Of a stretch of DNA of 64,000 nt, positions 51,007 to 59,515 are shown piece by piece. The stretch comes from Mucilaginibacter sp. (GTDB lineage: Bacteria > Bacteroidota > Bacteroidia > Sphingobacteriales > Sphingobacteriaceae): the NCBI GenBank assembly GCA_028287895.1, contig JAQBOV010000017.1, forward strand, positions 21,061 through 85,060, written 5' to 3'. The notes below the pieces were generated by a model. It made no database searches, had not been told where the DNA came from, and saw nothing but the letters and a program-made list of their open reading frames with translations. The position numbers were made by a program, and so were the translations under genes. Numbering within the stretch: the stretch's first letter is position 1; each line of letters opens with the position of its first letter.

Positions 51007-52044
51007 TTAATAAAAATCCTTTGGATCAAGCGCAGTAAAGCTTCTTTTCTTTTTCATAAAAAAGTCCCAGACAATACTTCGTCTGTAGATGCCCTTGAGG
51101 CTTGGCAGGTTGCTTCTTTTGTTGCGGGCTTTTGGGCCGCCGCCTTTAAAAACATGCCATACAAAGTTTTGATGCGCACGGCTTACTGCCCAGGCATCCT
51201 TTCGCTTTCCTTCGTTTAAAAATCGCACTATCGCCAGCATATCCATCCAAAAGCGGATACAAATGATCAGTGTAGCACGCCAGAGTGAAAGATTATTTTT
51301 GAGCAGTAATAAATTGTTCCTGAAATTTAAAAAGGTTTTCAAAGGGTTTTCGGTATTTAATGTGCCGCCGCCTACATGGTAAACTTCCGCTTGCGCGCAA
51401 TACATAACCTTATAGCCCATATTTTTCAAACGCCAGCAAAGATCAATTTCTTCCATATGAGCAAAAAAACGATCATCAAAGCCTCCGGCGGCAACCCAGC
51501 ATGCTCTTTTAACAAACATGGCCGCACCTGATGCCCAAAAAACTTCATCCGATTGCTCATATTGCCCCTTGTCGGCTTCTATCTCGTAAAACATACGCCC
51601 GCGGCAAAAGGGATAGCCAAACACATCAATAAATCCACCACCCGCCCCCGCATGTTCAAAATGATCTCTCTGTGAAAACGATTTGATCTTCGGTGCAGCA
51701 GCGGCTATCAGCGCATCGCTTTCCATCAACGCAATAACAGGCTCTATCCAGCCATTATGCACCTCAACATCCGAGTTAAGTAAAATAAAATAATCAGTCT
51801 CCACCTTTTCCAGGACACGGTTATAACCACCCGTAAAACCATAATTCTGATCGTTTTGAATAATCTGAACTGTCGGGAAATTCTGTTTCAAAAAGTCGAC
51901 AGAACCATCAGTCGAACCATTATCACCTACAATTACATCCAGATTTGGCCAGGTTGATGCCAGAACAGAAGGCAGAAATTTGCGAAGGTGATTTATACCG
52001 TTCCAGTTTAAAATAACTACGGCAACTTTAGGCGTATTTGTCAT
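51007..52044 (-). CDS. Family 2 glycosyltransferase
   Basis: The 345-residue protein has a GT-A domain: KVAVVILNWNGINHLRKFLP, DVIVGDNGSTDGSVDFL, NYGFTGGYNRVLE, YFILLNSDVEV (DxD-type NSD), GAAMFVKRACWVAAGGFDDRFFAHMEEIDLCWRL and QAEVYHVGGGTL, the rhamnosyltransferase-like layout. It has weakly hydrophobic C-terminal helices and probably adds a sugar to a surface glycan. It stands with the LpxL-type acyltransferase 115 nt upstream on the same strand. Confidence 0.93.
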   Translation of the reverse strand: MTNTPKVAVVILNWNGINHLRKFLPSVLASTWPNLDVIVGDNGSTDGSVDFLKQNFPTVQIIQNDQNYGFTGGYNRVLEKVETDYFILLNSDVEVHNGWIEPVIALMESDALIAAAAPKIKSFSQRDHFEHAGAGGGFIDVFGYPFCRGRMFYEIEADKGQYEQSDEVFWASGAAMFVKRACWVAAGGFDDRFFAHMEEIDLCWRLKNMGYKVMYCAQAEVYHVGGGTLNTENPLKTFLNFRNNLLLLKNNLSLWRATLIICIRFWMDMLAIVRFLNEGKRKDAWAVSRAHQNFVWHVFKGGGPKARNKRSNLPSLKGIYRRSIVWDFFMKKKRSFTALDPKDFY

Positions 52045-52159
52045 TTAGTATTTAACATTGGGCTTATGGTTCATAGATCATAATTCAAAGCCCCTGCAAT
52101 TGTACATTTTTTTAGTCATATTTCATCTTTCGGGATGACACAAGAGTTTTTCCTATGAA

Positions 52160-53056
52160 CTAATCAACGATTGCATTAGCAACATCTTGCGGCTTAAACT
52201 TCCATCTCCGGTGCGACCATAGCCAGTATTGCGGCTCTTCCCTTATCACTGACTCCAGGTAACGCACATGTGCTTTGGTGATCTGGTGTGGCTCAGTCTT
52301 TTTTGCGTCATCAATCAAAGGTATGACGGTATAGTTATAATAGCCCCGTTTTATCTTCCGCATATCATAAAAAACCACCATACAATCCAAAGTTTTAGCC
52401 ATTTTTTCGGGACCTAAAAAGACCGCCGTTGGCTGATTAAGAAAATTAGTAAAATAGGTAGCGTCATGTTTAACAGGCGTCTGATCGCCTAAAAGAACGG
52501 TAATTGTAGCCTCATTTTTAAATTCAACCATCTTACGGAATACCATTTTCATTGCTACCGGTATTCCCCTGAATCGTGAACGCACTTTAATAAAAAAAAG
52601 ATCAAAAATGGTATTTGAAAGCGGTTTATAAATAATCATAAACTTTTTCTCCGTGACCGCCGTAACATTTAATGCTGCCATCTCCCAATTACAGTAATGT
52701 CCGGCAACAGCGATTATGCTTTTATCGATTTTAAGCAAATATTCCACAATATCGGGATTAGTCGGCATTACCCTGCGGCTTAATTCTTCGGGTGAAATGC
52801 TGATCATTTTTATCGTTTCAACAATAAGGTCGGCAAAATGCCGGTAGAATTTCCGCTCAATATTATGGCGCTCCCGGATGGTTTTTTCAGGAAATGCATT
52901 TTGCAGGTTCTGCTGCACCACTTTGCCGCGATAGCCCATCAGGTAATAGATAACGACAAATAAGATATCAGATATCAAGTATAATAACCAGAAGGGGAGC
53001 AACGAAATAAGATACAAAAAGAATATAACTAAATGCGTGAGTCCTTTTTTTATCAT
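52160..53056 (-). CDS. Lipid A acyltransferase (LpxL/HtrB-like)
   Basis: The 298-residue membrane protein has an N-terminal TM helix and the acyltransferase core: GHYCNWEM (His-x4-Glu motif, about residues 117-124), IIYKPLSNTIFDLFFIKVRSRF, TVLLGDQTP and LEWLSHRRWK-like ending (here QYWLWSHRRWKFKP). It would add the late acyl chain to lipid A at the inner membrane, in line with the Kdo genes at 3-5 kb. It is divergent from the WbqC gene, with 36 nt between starts. Confidence 0.92.
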   Translation of the reverse strand: MIKKGLTHLVIFFLYLISLLPFWLLYLISDILFVVIYYLMGYRGKVVQQNLQNAFPEKTIRERHNIERKFYRHFADLIVETIKMISISPEELSRRVMPTNPDIVEYLLKIDKSIIAVAGHYCNWEMAALNVTAVTEKKFMIIYKPLSNTIFDLFFIKVRSRFRGIPVAMKMVFRKMVEFKNEATITVLLGDQTPVKHDATYFTNFLNQPTAVFLGPEKMAKTLDCMVVFYDMRKIKRGYYNYTVIPLIDDAKKTEPHQITKAHVRYLESVIREEPQYWLWSHRRWKFKPQDVANAIVD

Positions 53057-53092
53057 TATTTTATCCGAATTTTGAACACAAACATAGAATAT

Positions 53093-53704
53093 ATGATTGA
53101 AAAAGGCGCTGTACTGCCCATGTTTTATCTGCCACCCGTTGAGTATTTTACACAGCTAAATAGCTATCACCCTGATTTTCTGATTGAAAAGCATGAGCAT
53201 TTCCCAAAACAAACCTATCGTAACCGTGCAAATATCTACTCGCCGGATGGTATATTGACATTGGTTGTCCCTGTGGTTAAAGGCGCCAAAGCGCATACAG
53301 CGGTAAAGGATGTAAAGATAAGCTATGATTTCAACTGGCAGCGCCTGCACTGGCTTAGCTTACAGGGCTGTTACCGCCGTTCGGCCTATTTTGAATATTA
53401 TGAAGATGAATTTGCCCCATTTTACGAAATTAAAGAAGCCTGGTTATTTGATTTTAATGAGAAAATATTGGCTATGTTGCTTAAACAATTAAAGATCAAA
53501 ACAATAGTTGATTTTACAGAAAGTTTCCAGACCGATTATCCGGGTTTAACCGATCTCAGGCATTCAATTCATTCTAAAAAAGAATCAGATTTTCATCAAA
53601 AGCCATATTTTCAGGTATTCGAAGAACGACATGGATTTATGAAAAACCTGAGTATCGTCGATCTTTTGTTTAACCAGGGACCACAATCCTTAAACTATTT
53701 ATAA
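53093..53704 (+). CDS. WbqC-family protein
   Basis: From Met at 53093 the protein is 203 residues: MFYLPPVEYFTQLNSYHPDFLIEKHEHFPKQTYRNRANI (WbqC-like), TLVVPVVKGAKAHTAVKDVKI, WQRLHWLSLQGCYRRSAYFEYYED and C-terminal DLLFNQGPQSLNYL. WbqC members sit in surface-polysaccharide loci and their activity is not established. The upstream ATG at 53033 would overlap the divergent acyltransferase gene and is rejected. The corA ATG follows its stop codon directly. Confidence 0.9.
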   Translation: MIEKGAVLPMFYLPPVEYFTQLNSYHPDFLIEKHEHFPKQTYRNRANIYSPDGILTLVVPVVKGAKAHTAVKDVKISYDFNWQRLHWLSLQGCYRRSAYFEYYEDEFAPFYEIKEAWLFDFNEKILAMLLKQLKIKTIVDFTESFQTDYPGLTDLRHSIHSKKESDFHQKPYFQVFEERHGFMKNLSIVDLLFNQGPQSLNYL

Positions 53705-54832
53705 ATGAATAACCAGTTAAAACGTATACGTTATAAAACCCACAGGCGTCCCGTTGAAGTGGGTGCAAAACCAGGTTCGATCAACATTTCTGATGATGCT
53801 TTAAAACCGGTTATAATGGTTTACAGCTATAATGAGAAGGAGCTGGTAAGTTCTGAAGGCAAGACTTTAGAAGTCATCCTTTCCCAGTTTAAAAAATGCA
53901 CCGATCATACACACTGGATACAAATAAAAGGCTTGGGAGACGCCCAATTAATGGAAGAGATAGGCCGCCTGCTGGGCATTAATCCGCTTGTGCTGGAGGA
54001 TATTGTCAATACCCATCAACGGCCAAAATTTGATGAATACGATGATTATGTATTCAGTACAAGCCGCATTATCCATTTCAATAAAGATAATGAGCTGGTT
54101 AATTGCCAATTTTCGGCATTGATCAAAGAAAACATCCTCGTCAGTTTTGAGGAAACCTATGAAGAATATTTTGAAGCAGTTAAAACACGACTTAAAGCCG
54201 ACAAAGGGACTATACGCACCGGCGGTCCGGGATATATGTGCTATGCGCTGACCGATACTATTTTAGATAATTATTTTGTGCTGATGGCAAAGGTAGGTGA
54301 TATGCTGGATGAAATAGAAAATACACTTTATAACAGCGCCGATAAAAGTGTAATGTATAATGCGCAAGCCCTTAAAAGAATATTGATCATCATACGGCGT
54401 GCAATCTGGCCGGAACGGGACAAGGTCAATGAAATGATACGCACTGAAAATCCACTGATACGGCCCGAAGTAAAAGTTTTTTTACGCGATGCTTATGACC
54501 ATTGCATCCAGATCATGGACCTGGTAGAAAACTATAAGGAAATAACCTCAAGCATCATTGATCTTTACCTTTCGATGGTGAGCAACCGGATGAACGAGAT
54601 CATGAAGGTGCTGACCATCATATCGGTCATATTTATTCCATTAACATTCATCGCGGGGGTTTACGGGATGAATTTTGCACGCGTAGACCCGGTAACCAAT
54701 AAAGTGATGCCTGATAACCTGCCGGAACTTTATAGTCCTCATGGTTATATCTATGCCCTGGCAGGCATGCTTGTTATAGCAGTCATACAGATTTTATTCT
54801 TCTGGAAAAAAGGTTGGTTCAATAAATTATGA
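53705..54832 (+). CDS. corA: CorA-type magnesium/cobalt transporter
   Basis: The 375-residue protein has the long cytoplasmic alpha/beta and helical part (LGINPLVLEDIVNTHQRPKFDEYDDYVF) and a C-terminal pair of TM helices with the signature YGMNF between VIFIPLTFIAGVYGMNFARV and the last helix (IYALAGMLVIAVIQILFFWKKGWF). It forms a pentameric Mg2+ channel. Translation starts at the base after the WbqC stop, so the two genes are coupled. A second Mg2+ transporter, mgtE, is at 42 kb. Confidence 0.95.
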   Translation: MNNQLKRIRYKTHRRPVEVGAKPGSINISDDALKPVIMVYSYNEKELVSSEGKTLEVILSQFKKCTDHTHWIQIKGLGDAQLMEEIGRLLGINPLVLEDIVNTHQRPKFDEYDDYVFSTSRIIHFNKDNELVNCQFSALIKENILVSFEETYEEYFEAVKTRLKADKGTIRTGGPGYMCYALTDTILDNYFVLMAKVGDMLDEIENTLYNSADKSVMYNAQALKRILIIIRRAIWPERDKVNEMIRTENPLIRPEVKVFLRDAYDHCIQIMDLVENYKEITSSIIDLYLSMVSNRMNEIMKVLTIISVIFIPLTFIAGVYGMNFARVDPVTNKVMPDNLPELYSPHGYIYALAGMLVIAVIQILFFWKKGWFNKL

Positions 54833-54839
54833 TTCAAAT

Positions 54840-54869
54840 AAGAATGTCCCCAAAGACCAGGGCATTCTT
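54840..54869. terminator. Convergent terminator between corA and msrA
   Basis: AAGAATGTCCC and GGGCATTCTT pair with one bulge over a 9-nt loop, followed on plus by ATTTCATTT. It serves both convergent genes. Confidence 0.75.
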
Positions 54870-54872
54870 ATT

Positions 54873-55520
54873 TCATTTCTGAAACTCCGGCTTCAGTTCC
54901 GCTTTCATTGCTTTCCTGAACTTCATTACCTTAGGTTCAGATACCCCTGATATGTAGGGATTATTGCCATGCGAACGATAATATCCCTGGTGATATTTTT
55001 CAGCAGGATAAAATGCCTTAAAGGGCACCACCTGTGTAACTATCGGGTCTGCATAGTGCCTGGTGGCATTCACCTGTTGGATCGTGTTCAATAAAATTGT
55101 TTTTTCCTCGGGTGTACGATAAAATGCGATCGAGCGGTAATCGGTACCTTCATCCGGGCCCTGGCGGTTAAGCTCGGTGGGGTCATGCGCAAAAAAGAAG
55201 GATTTGACAAGCGTTGCATAGCTGATCACTTTAGGGTCGTAGTAGATCTGTACCACTTCTGCATGCCCTGTTGTTTGCGTGCCCACGTCTTCATAGGTTG
55301 GGTTTTTTGTAGTACCGCCGCCATAACCCGAAACCACTTTATCAACACCTCTTAGCTCGAGCATCGCTTCGCTCATGCTCCAGAAACATCCGCCGCCAAA
55401 TGTGGCGATGTTTTCTCCCGGTTTAGCTGATGGAACATTGGCAAAACCGCTATTTGTTTGCCCCTGAGCACATCCGCTGAATAGCAAAATGGCGGCAATG
55501 TATAATGATATTTTCTTCAT
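54873..55520 (-). CDS. msrA: Peptide methionine sulfoxide reductase MsrA, lipoprotein form
   Basis: From Met at 55520 the protein is 215 residues with a lipoprotein signal (LLFSGCAQG, Cys17) and the MsrA core: ATFGGGCFWSMSEAML (catalytic Cys45), VDKVVSGYGGGTTKNPTYEDV, TGHAEVVQIYYDP and AEKYHQGYY. It repairs oxidised Met in exported proteins. The upstream Met at 55583 adds a basic stretch without a signal and is rejected. Promoter element TATGTTTG lies 29-36 nt before the start. Confidence 0.95.
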   Translation of the reverse strand: MKKISLYIAAILLFSGCAQGQTNSGFANVPSAKPGENIATFGGGCFWSMSEAMLELRGVDKVVSGYGGGTTKNPTYEDVGTQTTGHAEVVQIYYDPKVISYATLVKSFFFAHDPTELNRQGPDEGTDYRSIAFYRTPEEKTILLNTIQQVNATRHYADPIVTQVVPFKAFYPAEKYHQGYYRSHGNNPYISGVSEPKVMKFRKAMKAELKPEFQK

Positions 55521-55548
55521 TTTTAAAGTCTTGTTTCCATAACATACG

Positions 55549-55556
55549 CAAACATA
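55549..55556 (-). promoter_or_regulatory. -7 element of msrA
   Basis: The minus strand reads TATGTTTG, an exact match to TAnnTTTG, upstream of the msrA ATG with a predicted leader of about 22 nt. Confidence 0.45.
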
Positions 55557-55604
55557 CTTAGGGCGGTTGCTCCGATTAGTCATTGCTGCGTAATATCATG
55601 CCCT

Positions 55605-55865
55605 TTATTTACCGCTTGGAAAATTGGGAGGGTTTTGATGAGCCATTTTAACAAGAGTAAGTATTTTGGTAAGGCCGTTAATCTTTATTTCATAAACACT
55701 GGATAACAGCATTCCGAGTTTACCCTGGGGAAACCCTTTATTTTTTAGCCACTCCAGGTAATGCACCGGCATATCACATAATAATGTTCCTTTATATTTC
55801 CCATAGGGCATTTTGGTTTTTACCAGGTCAGTTAAAATTTTAGGATCAGGGTTCAAATATTCCAC
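55605..55865 (-). CDS. DUF3820 family protein
   Basis: The 86-residue protein (GTG start) has MPYGKYKGTLLCDMPVHYLEWLKNKGFPQGKLGMLLSSVYEIKING, the DUF3820 pattern (MPFGKYKGxxLxDLPxxYLxWLxxKGxPxG). The fold resembles a small putative quorum-sensing/exonuclease-linked domain, with no proven activity. It is divergent from the small gene at 55954. Confidence 0.88.
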   Translation of the reverse strand: MEYLNPDPKILTDLVKTKMPYGKYKGTLLCDMPVHYLEWLKNKGFPQGKLGMLLSSVYEIKINGLTKILTLVKMAHQNPPNFPSGK

Positions 55866-55939
55866 ACGGTAAAAATAGCAATATGTTCATCCAATAGTAA
55901 AAATACAAAACACATATCGCCAGGCAGGCGTTGTACCAT

Positions 55940-55947
55940 TAAATTTG
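55940..55947 (+). promoter_or_regulatory. -7 element, probably leaderless gene
   Basis: TAAATTTG matches TAnnTTTG and ends 6 nt before the ATG at 55954. Confidence 0.5.
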
Positions 55948-55953
55948 AACGCG

Positions 55954-56190
55954 ATGAAAGAACAATTTGATGCCACATTAACTGGCTCAGACGGCCCTGT
56001 TGAAGGGATAGTTACACCGGTTGAATTGGACGGCTACACGCAGGCCTATGAATTTCAATCGATAGATGGCTCGTTGCACCTGATTATTGCAAGGGACGAA
56101 AAAGGAAAATGGAGCCGGGTTAGCGGTACTGAACCTTATTTTTCCGGTTGGGTGGATCAACTGGCTGAACAAATAGTAATATCAAAATAA
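55954..56190 (+). CDS. Small conserved-looking protein, unknown
   Basis: From ATG 55954 it is 78 residues, soluble and acidic: FDATLTGSDGPVEGIVTPVE, then YEFQSIDGSLHLIIARDEKGKWSRVSGTEPYF and WVDQLAEQIVI. The alternating strand pattern suggests a small beta-rich domain ending in one helix. No family is recognised. It lies 16 nt before the aldo-keto reductase gene and probably shares its promoter. The TTG at 55945 is too close to the -7 box to be the start. Confidence 0.7.
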   Translation: MKEQFDATLTGSDGPVEGIVTPVELDGYTQAYEFQSIDGSLHLIIARDEKGKWSRVSGTEPYFSGWVDQLAEQIVISK

Positions 56191-56205
56191 TAGAATTTTA
56201 TTTTT

Positions 56206-57156
56206 ATGGAAAAACGCGAATTAGGTGCATCAGGCATTAAAGTAACCCCCTTCTGTTTTGGTGGCAACGTCCTGGGATGGACCGCCGACGAGCATACCTC
56301 ATTTGATTTATTGGATGCTTTTGTGGATTCAGGCTTTGACTTTGTTGATACGGCTGATGTATATTCTGCCTGGGCGCCCGGCAATAAAGGCGGTGAGTCT
56401 GAAACGATAATTGGCAAATGGGTAAAAAAATCCGGGAAACGTGACAAGATCATTATCGCCACAAAAGTAGGCAAGCCTATGGGACCGGATAAAAAGGGAC
56501 TGTCAAAAGCATACATTACCCGTGCAGTAGAAGAATCATTAAAACGCCTGCAAACGGATTATATCGATTTGTATCAGTCGCACGAAGATGATAAAAACAC
56601 CCCATTGACAGAAACAATGGAAACCTTCACAGATTTGATAAAACAGGGAAAAGTGCGGACTATTGGCGCATCAAACTTTGATGCTGACCGGCTTAAGGAA
56701 TCGCTTGAAGTAAGTAAAAAAAATGGATTTACAACCTATCAGACGCTGCAGCCAGCATATAATTTATATGATCGCGCAGATTATGAAAAAGAATTGGAAC
56801 CTGTTTGTCTGGAAAACAATATCGGCGTAATTACTTATTATGCATTAGCCAGCGGCTTTTTAACCGGAAAATACCGTTCCGAGAATGATCTTTCAAAAAG
56901 CAAGCGGGGCAGCGGTATTAAAGGATACCTCAATGAGCGCGGTTTTAAAATATTGGATGCCTTGGAAAGAATTGCCAAAGAATACAAAACTGCTCCTGCC
57001 AGTGTGGCAATAGCCTGGATTATAGCAAAACCTGGTATTACGGCGCCAATTGCCAGCGCTACCAGTGTAAAACAACTGCATGAAACTACAAAAGCGCTTG
57101 ACCTTAACCTGAGTAAGGATGCAATAGATCTGCTAACCAAAGCCAGCAATTATTGA
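56206..57156 (+). CDS. Aldo/keto reductase
   Basis: The 316-residue TIM-barrel enzyme has the catalytic tetrad region: VDTADVYSAWAPGNKGGESE (Asp, Tyr), KIIIATKVGKP (Lys), IDLYQSHEDD (His), IGASNFDADRLKE, and the NADPH-binding C-terminal SVAIAWIIAKPGITAPIASATS. It is of the AKR family related to YajO/general stress protein 69; the substrate is unknown. Confidence 0.95.
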   Translation: MEKRELGASGIKVTPFCFGGNVLGWTADEHTSFDLLDAFVDSGFDFVDTADVYSAWAPGNKGGESETIIGKWVKKSGKRDKIIIATKVGKPMGPDKKGLSKAYITRAVEESLKRLQTDYIDLYQSHEDDKNTPLTETMETFTDLIKQGKVRTIGASNFDADRLKESLEVSKKNGFTTYQTLQPAYNLYDRADYEKELEPVCLENNIGVITYYALASGFLTGKYRSENDLSKSKRGSGIKGYLNERGFKILDALERIAKEYKTAPASVAIAWIIAKPGITAPIASATSVKQLHETTKALDLNLSKDAIDLLTKASNY

Positions 57157-57167
57157 TAAACAAAAAA

Positions 57168-57193
57168 ACCACCTGCAAAAAGCAAGGCGGTTT
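57168..57193. terminator. Convergent terminator
   Basis: AACCACCTGC and GCAAGGCGGTT pair with one bulge over AAAAA; a T run follows on the minus strand and a short T run on plus. It lies between the aldo-keto reductase and the Tyr/Arg-rich secreted protein gene. Confidence 0.7.
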
Positions 57194-57217
57194 CATTGTT
57201 ATATATAGGTATGGAGT

Positions 57218-57880
57218 TTAGAATCTGCCCGGTCTGTGGTTATCTCTGTCTCCTTTGTCATTTCTCTGAAATCTATTTTCAGCGAAGTGTTGTTGACCAC
57301 CCATGCCACGATCACGTCCCCGGCTATTATCAAAGTGCTGTTCGCTGTTTTGATTGTACTGACGGCTGTATCCACCTCTTGCTCCGTTATCATTAAATCT
57401 GCGGTCATCTGTTCTGTACTGATCATGGTTAAAACGATTTTCGTTAGCATACCCGCGGGAATATCCACGATCCCAGCGACCATTAAAAGCTACCCCGTTA
57501 TACCTTGCCCTGTAATAATCATTATGCATAAATGGCCTTGGTGCACGTACCTCATATCTGCGTGCATTGCGCCAGTTAAAATCACGATATGCACCGGGGA
57601 GATAAGCACCTGACACCCAACGCCCGCCACTATTATAGTAATAACATTCTTCGGGAACGCTGTAGTAGGCATCTACCTCGGGGATATAATAGTAATCTTC
57701 ATCACCGTCATAGTTGGCAGGTTCAACATATTCAATCGCGGCTGGTTGTGCAGCCACCCTTTCATGAACATATACCGGGGTGCCAAAATTGAATCCAAGA
57801 TGGACTCTTATCTGCGCATCAGCTGTATTAAATAATAAACCGCTCACCGCTATTGCTGATATTACAACTATCTTTTTCAT
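57218..57880 (-). CDS. Secreted Tyr/Arg/Asn-rich protein, unknown
   Basis: The 220-residue protein has a signal peptide (VVISAIAVSGLLFNTADAQ). Residues about 24-115 hold VHLGFNFGTPVYVHERVA, YYYIPEVDAYYSVPEECYYY and GGRWVSGAYLPGAYRDFNW, a pattern repeated in other Bacteroidota secreted proteins; residues 116-220 are low-complexity Arg/Asn/Gly/Tyr/Asp (RWDRGYSRGYANENRFNHD, SRQYNQNSEQHFDNSRGRD). The tail is likely disordered and may bind polymers or nucleic acids outside the cell. No enzyme motif is present. Confidence 0.8.
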   Translation of the reverse strand: MKKIVVISAIAVSGLLFNTADAQIRVHLGFNFGTPVYVHERVAAQPAAIEYVEPANYDGDEDYYYIPEVDAYYSVPEECYYYNSGGRWVSGAYLPGAYRDFNWRNARRYEVRAPRPFMHNDYYRARYNGVAFNGRWDRGYSRGYANENRFNHDQYRTDDRRFNDNGARGGYSRQYNQNSEQHFDNSRGRDRGMGGQQHFAENRFQRNDKGDRDNHRPGRF

Positions 57881-58125
57881 AATATTAAATATTAAAATTT
57901 ATATAGTTATGACGGCAACGGGCAGTGAAGGTTTAATGGCACCATACGATATGGGCGCATATACGCGCAAACAAGAATATAATTCTAGTTGTAGTATCTT
58001 ATACAAAATTTAATTTTTCACTTCATGAATTTTATATGAAAAGTTAATGCAATACATTAGAAGATCACTATTTATTGTCATTGGATTGATACAAAACACA
58101 TTTCGGTATTTACTGTATATTAATT

Positions 58126-58133
58126 TAAATTTG
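58126..58133 (+). promoter_or_regulatory. -7 element of the PQQ-type dehydrogenase gene
   Basis: TAAATTTG matches TAnnTTTG and ends 20 nt before the ATG at 58154. Confidence 0.45.
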
Positions 58134-58153
58134 GTATCAAAAAACACACGGTC

Positions 58154-59443
58154 ATGAAAAGAAAAACATGGGGAACAGTTATGCTACCTGTATTAGCAAT
58201 AACTGGCGTCTTATCCCTTCTCGCATTAAAAAACGACATCCGTTCGAAACACAACAACTACATCACGCCTGCCGGTGATGCCGGCCTTACGCTTCCTGCA
58301 GGCTTTACTGCCGGTATTATTGCCGATAATATTGGCGGTGCCAGGCATATAGCAGTTACTCCGCAGGGAGAAATATATGTAAAATTGAAAGGGCCTGAAA
58401 AAGGTAAGGGCATTTTACTTCTGCATCAAAACGGCGGCAAAGCGGAAATAAAGACCGGTTTTGGTAATTTCGGCGGCACAGGTATCGCCCTTAAAAACGG
58501 CTATTTATATGCTTCATCTGACGAGGAGGTTTTTCGTTATAAATTAAATGCCAATAACGAAGTGATCAGTCCTGATAAGCCTGAGAAGATCGTTACCGGG
58601 TTATTGAGCCGGGGTGAACATGAAGCGAAAGCGATCACATTGGATAATGCGGGGCATTTGTATGTTAATATTGGTGCTTACTCCAACTCATGCCAGGTAA
58701 AAGACCGTCAGAAGGGTTCGCCCGGTCGGAAAGGCTGCCCTATTTTAGATTCAGCAGGCGGTATATGGCAATTCAGCGCCAGCAAGCCTAACCAACATTA
58801 TGGTGATGGCGTCCGCTATGCCACGGGATTAAGAAATGTGGTTGGATTTGCCTGGAACCAGCAGGACAACCAGCTTTTTGCGATGCAGCATGGCCGCGAC
58901 CAGTTACATGATCTTTTCCCGCAATATTATACAGAAAAACAATCGGCTGAACTACCTGCTGAATGTATGTATGCCCTGAAGAAAGGTGATAATGCGGGTT
59001 GGCCGTATATGTATTATGACCAGATACAGCATAAGAAAATATTAATGCCGGAATATGGCGGTGACGGCAAAAAAGAGGGTGGACAAAACGCAATCAACCC
59101 GGTGGCGGCATACCCGGGCCACCTTGCCCCAAATGGCTTATTGTTTTATACTGGTAACCAGTTTCCCGCAAAATATAAAAATGGAGCTTTCATAGCCTTC
59201 CATGGTTCATGGAACAGAGCACCAGAGCCACAGGCCGGTTTCTTTGTGGTTTTCCAGCCATTTAAAAACGGCAGGCCGGCAGGTAAATGGGAAGTATTTG
59301 CAGATGGATTTGCGGGTACGGCCGAACAGAAAGCTAAAGGAGCCGCATTACGTCGTCCATGCGGATTGGCGCAGGGACCCGATGGTTCTATCTATGTGAG
59401 TGATGACAGCAGGGGAACAATTTATAAGATATCTTACAAATAG
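58154..59443 (+). CDS. PQQ-dependent sugar dehydrogenase-like protein
   Basis: The 429-residue protein has a signal/anchor helix (LPVLAITGVLSLLAL) and a six-bladed propeller like soluble PQQ glucose/sorbosone dehydrogenases: ITLDNAGHLYVNIGAYSNSCQ, GLRNVVGFAWNQQDNQLFAMQHGRDQLHDLFP, NAGWPYMYYD, PNGLLFYTGNQFPAKYKNGAFIAFHGSWNRAPEP and DGSIYVSDDSRGTIYKI. It probably oxidises a sugar or alcohol in the periplasm. No cytochrome domain is attached. Confidence 0.9.
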   Translation: MKRKTWGTVMLPVLAITGVLSLLALKNDIRSKHNNYITPAGDAGLTLPAGFTAGIIADNIGGARHIAVTPQGEIYVKLKGPEKGKGILLLHQNGGKAEIKTGFGNFGGTGIALKNGYLYASSDEEVFRYKLNANNEVISPDKPEKIVTGLLSRGEHEAKAITLDNAGHLYVNIGAYSNSCQVKDRQKGSPGRKGCPILDSAGGIWQFSASKPNQHYGDGVRYATGLRNVVGFAWNQQDNQLFAMQHGRDQLHDLFPQYYTEKQSAELPAECMYALKKGDNAGWPYMYYDQIQHKKILMPEYGGDGKKEGGQNAINPVAAYPGHLAPNGLLFYTGNQFPAKYKNGAFIAFHGSWNRAPEPQAGFFVVFQPFKNGRPAGKWEVFADGFAGTAEQKAKGAALRRPCGLAQGPDGSIYVSDDSRGTIYKISYK

Positions 59444-59454
59444 TAATCTGAAAC

Positions 59455-59487
59455 AGATTTACGGAGTCTTTAAGACTTCGTAAATCT
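59455..59487. terminator. Convergent terminator
   Basis: AGATTTACGGAGTCTT and AAGACTTCGTAAATCT pair along 16 positions (one G-T pair) with almost no loop. It lies between the dehydrogenase and the ABC ATPase genes. Confidence 0.75.
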
Positions 59488-59515
59488 TTAGAGCAATTAT
59501 CCTGTTTCTACCAAT

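Noticed and set aside
53033..53092. Longer N-terminus of the WbqC protein
   Set aside because: It overlaps the divergent acyltransferase start and does not resemble the family; Met at 53093 fits.
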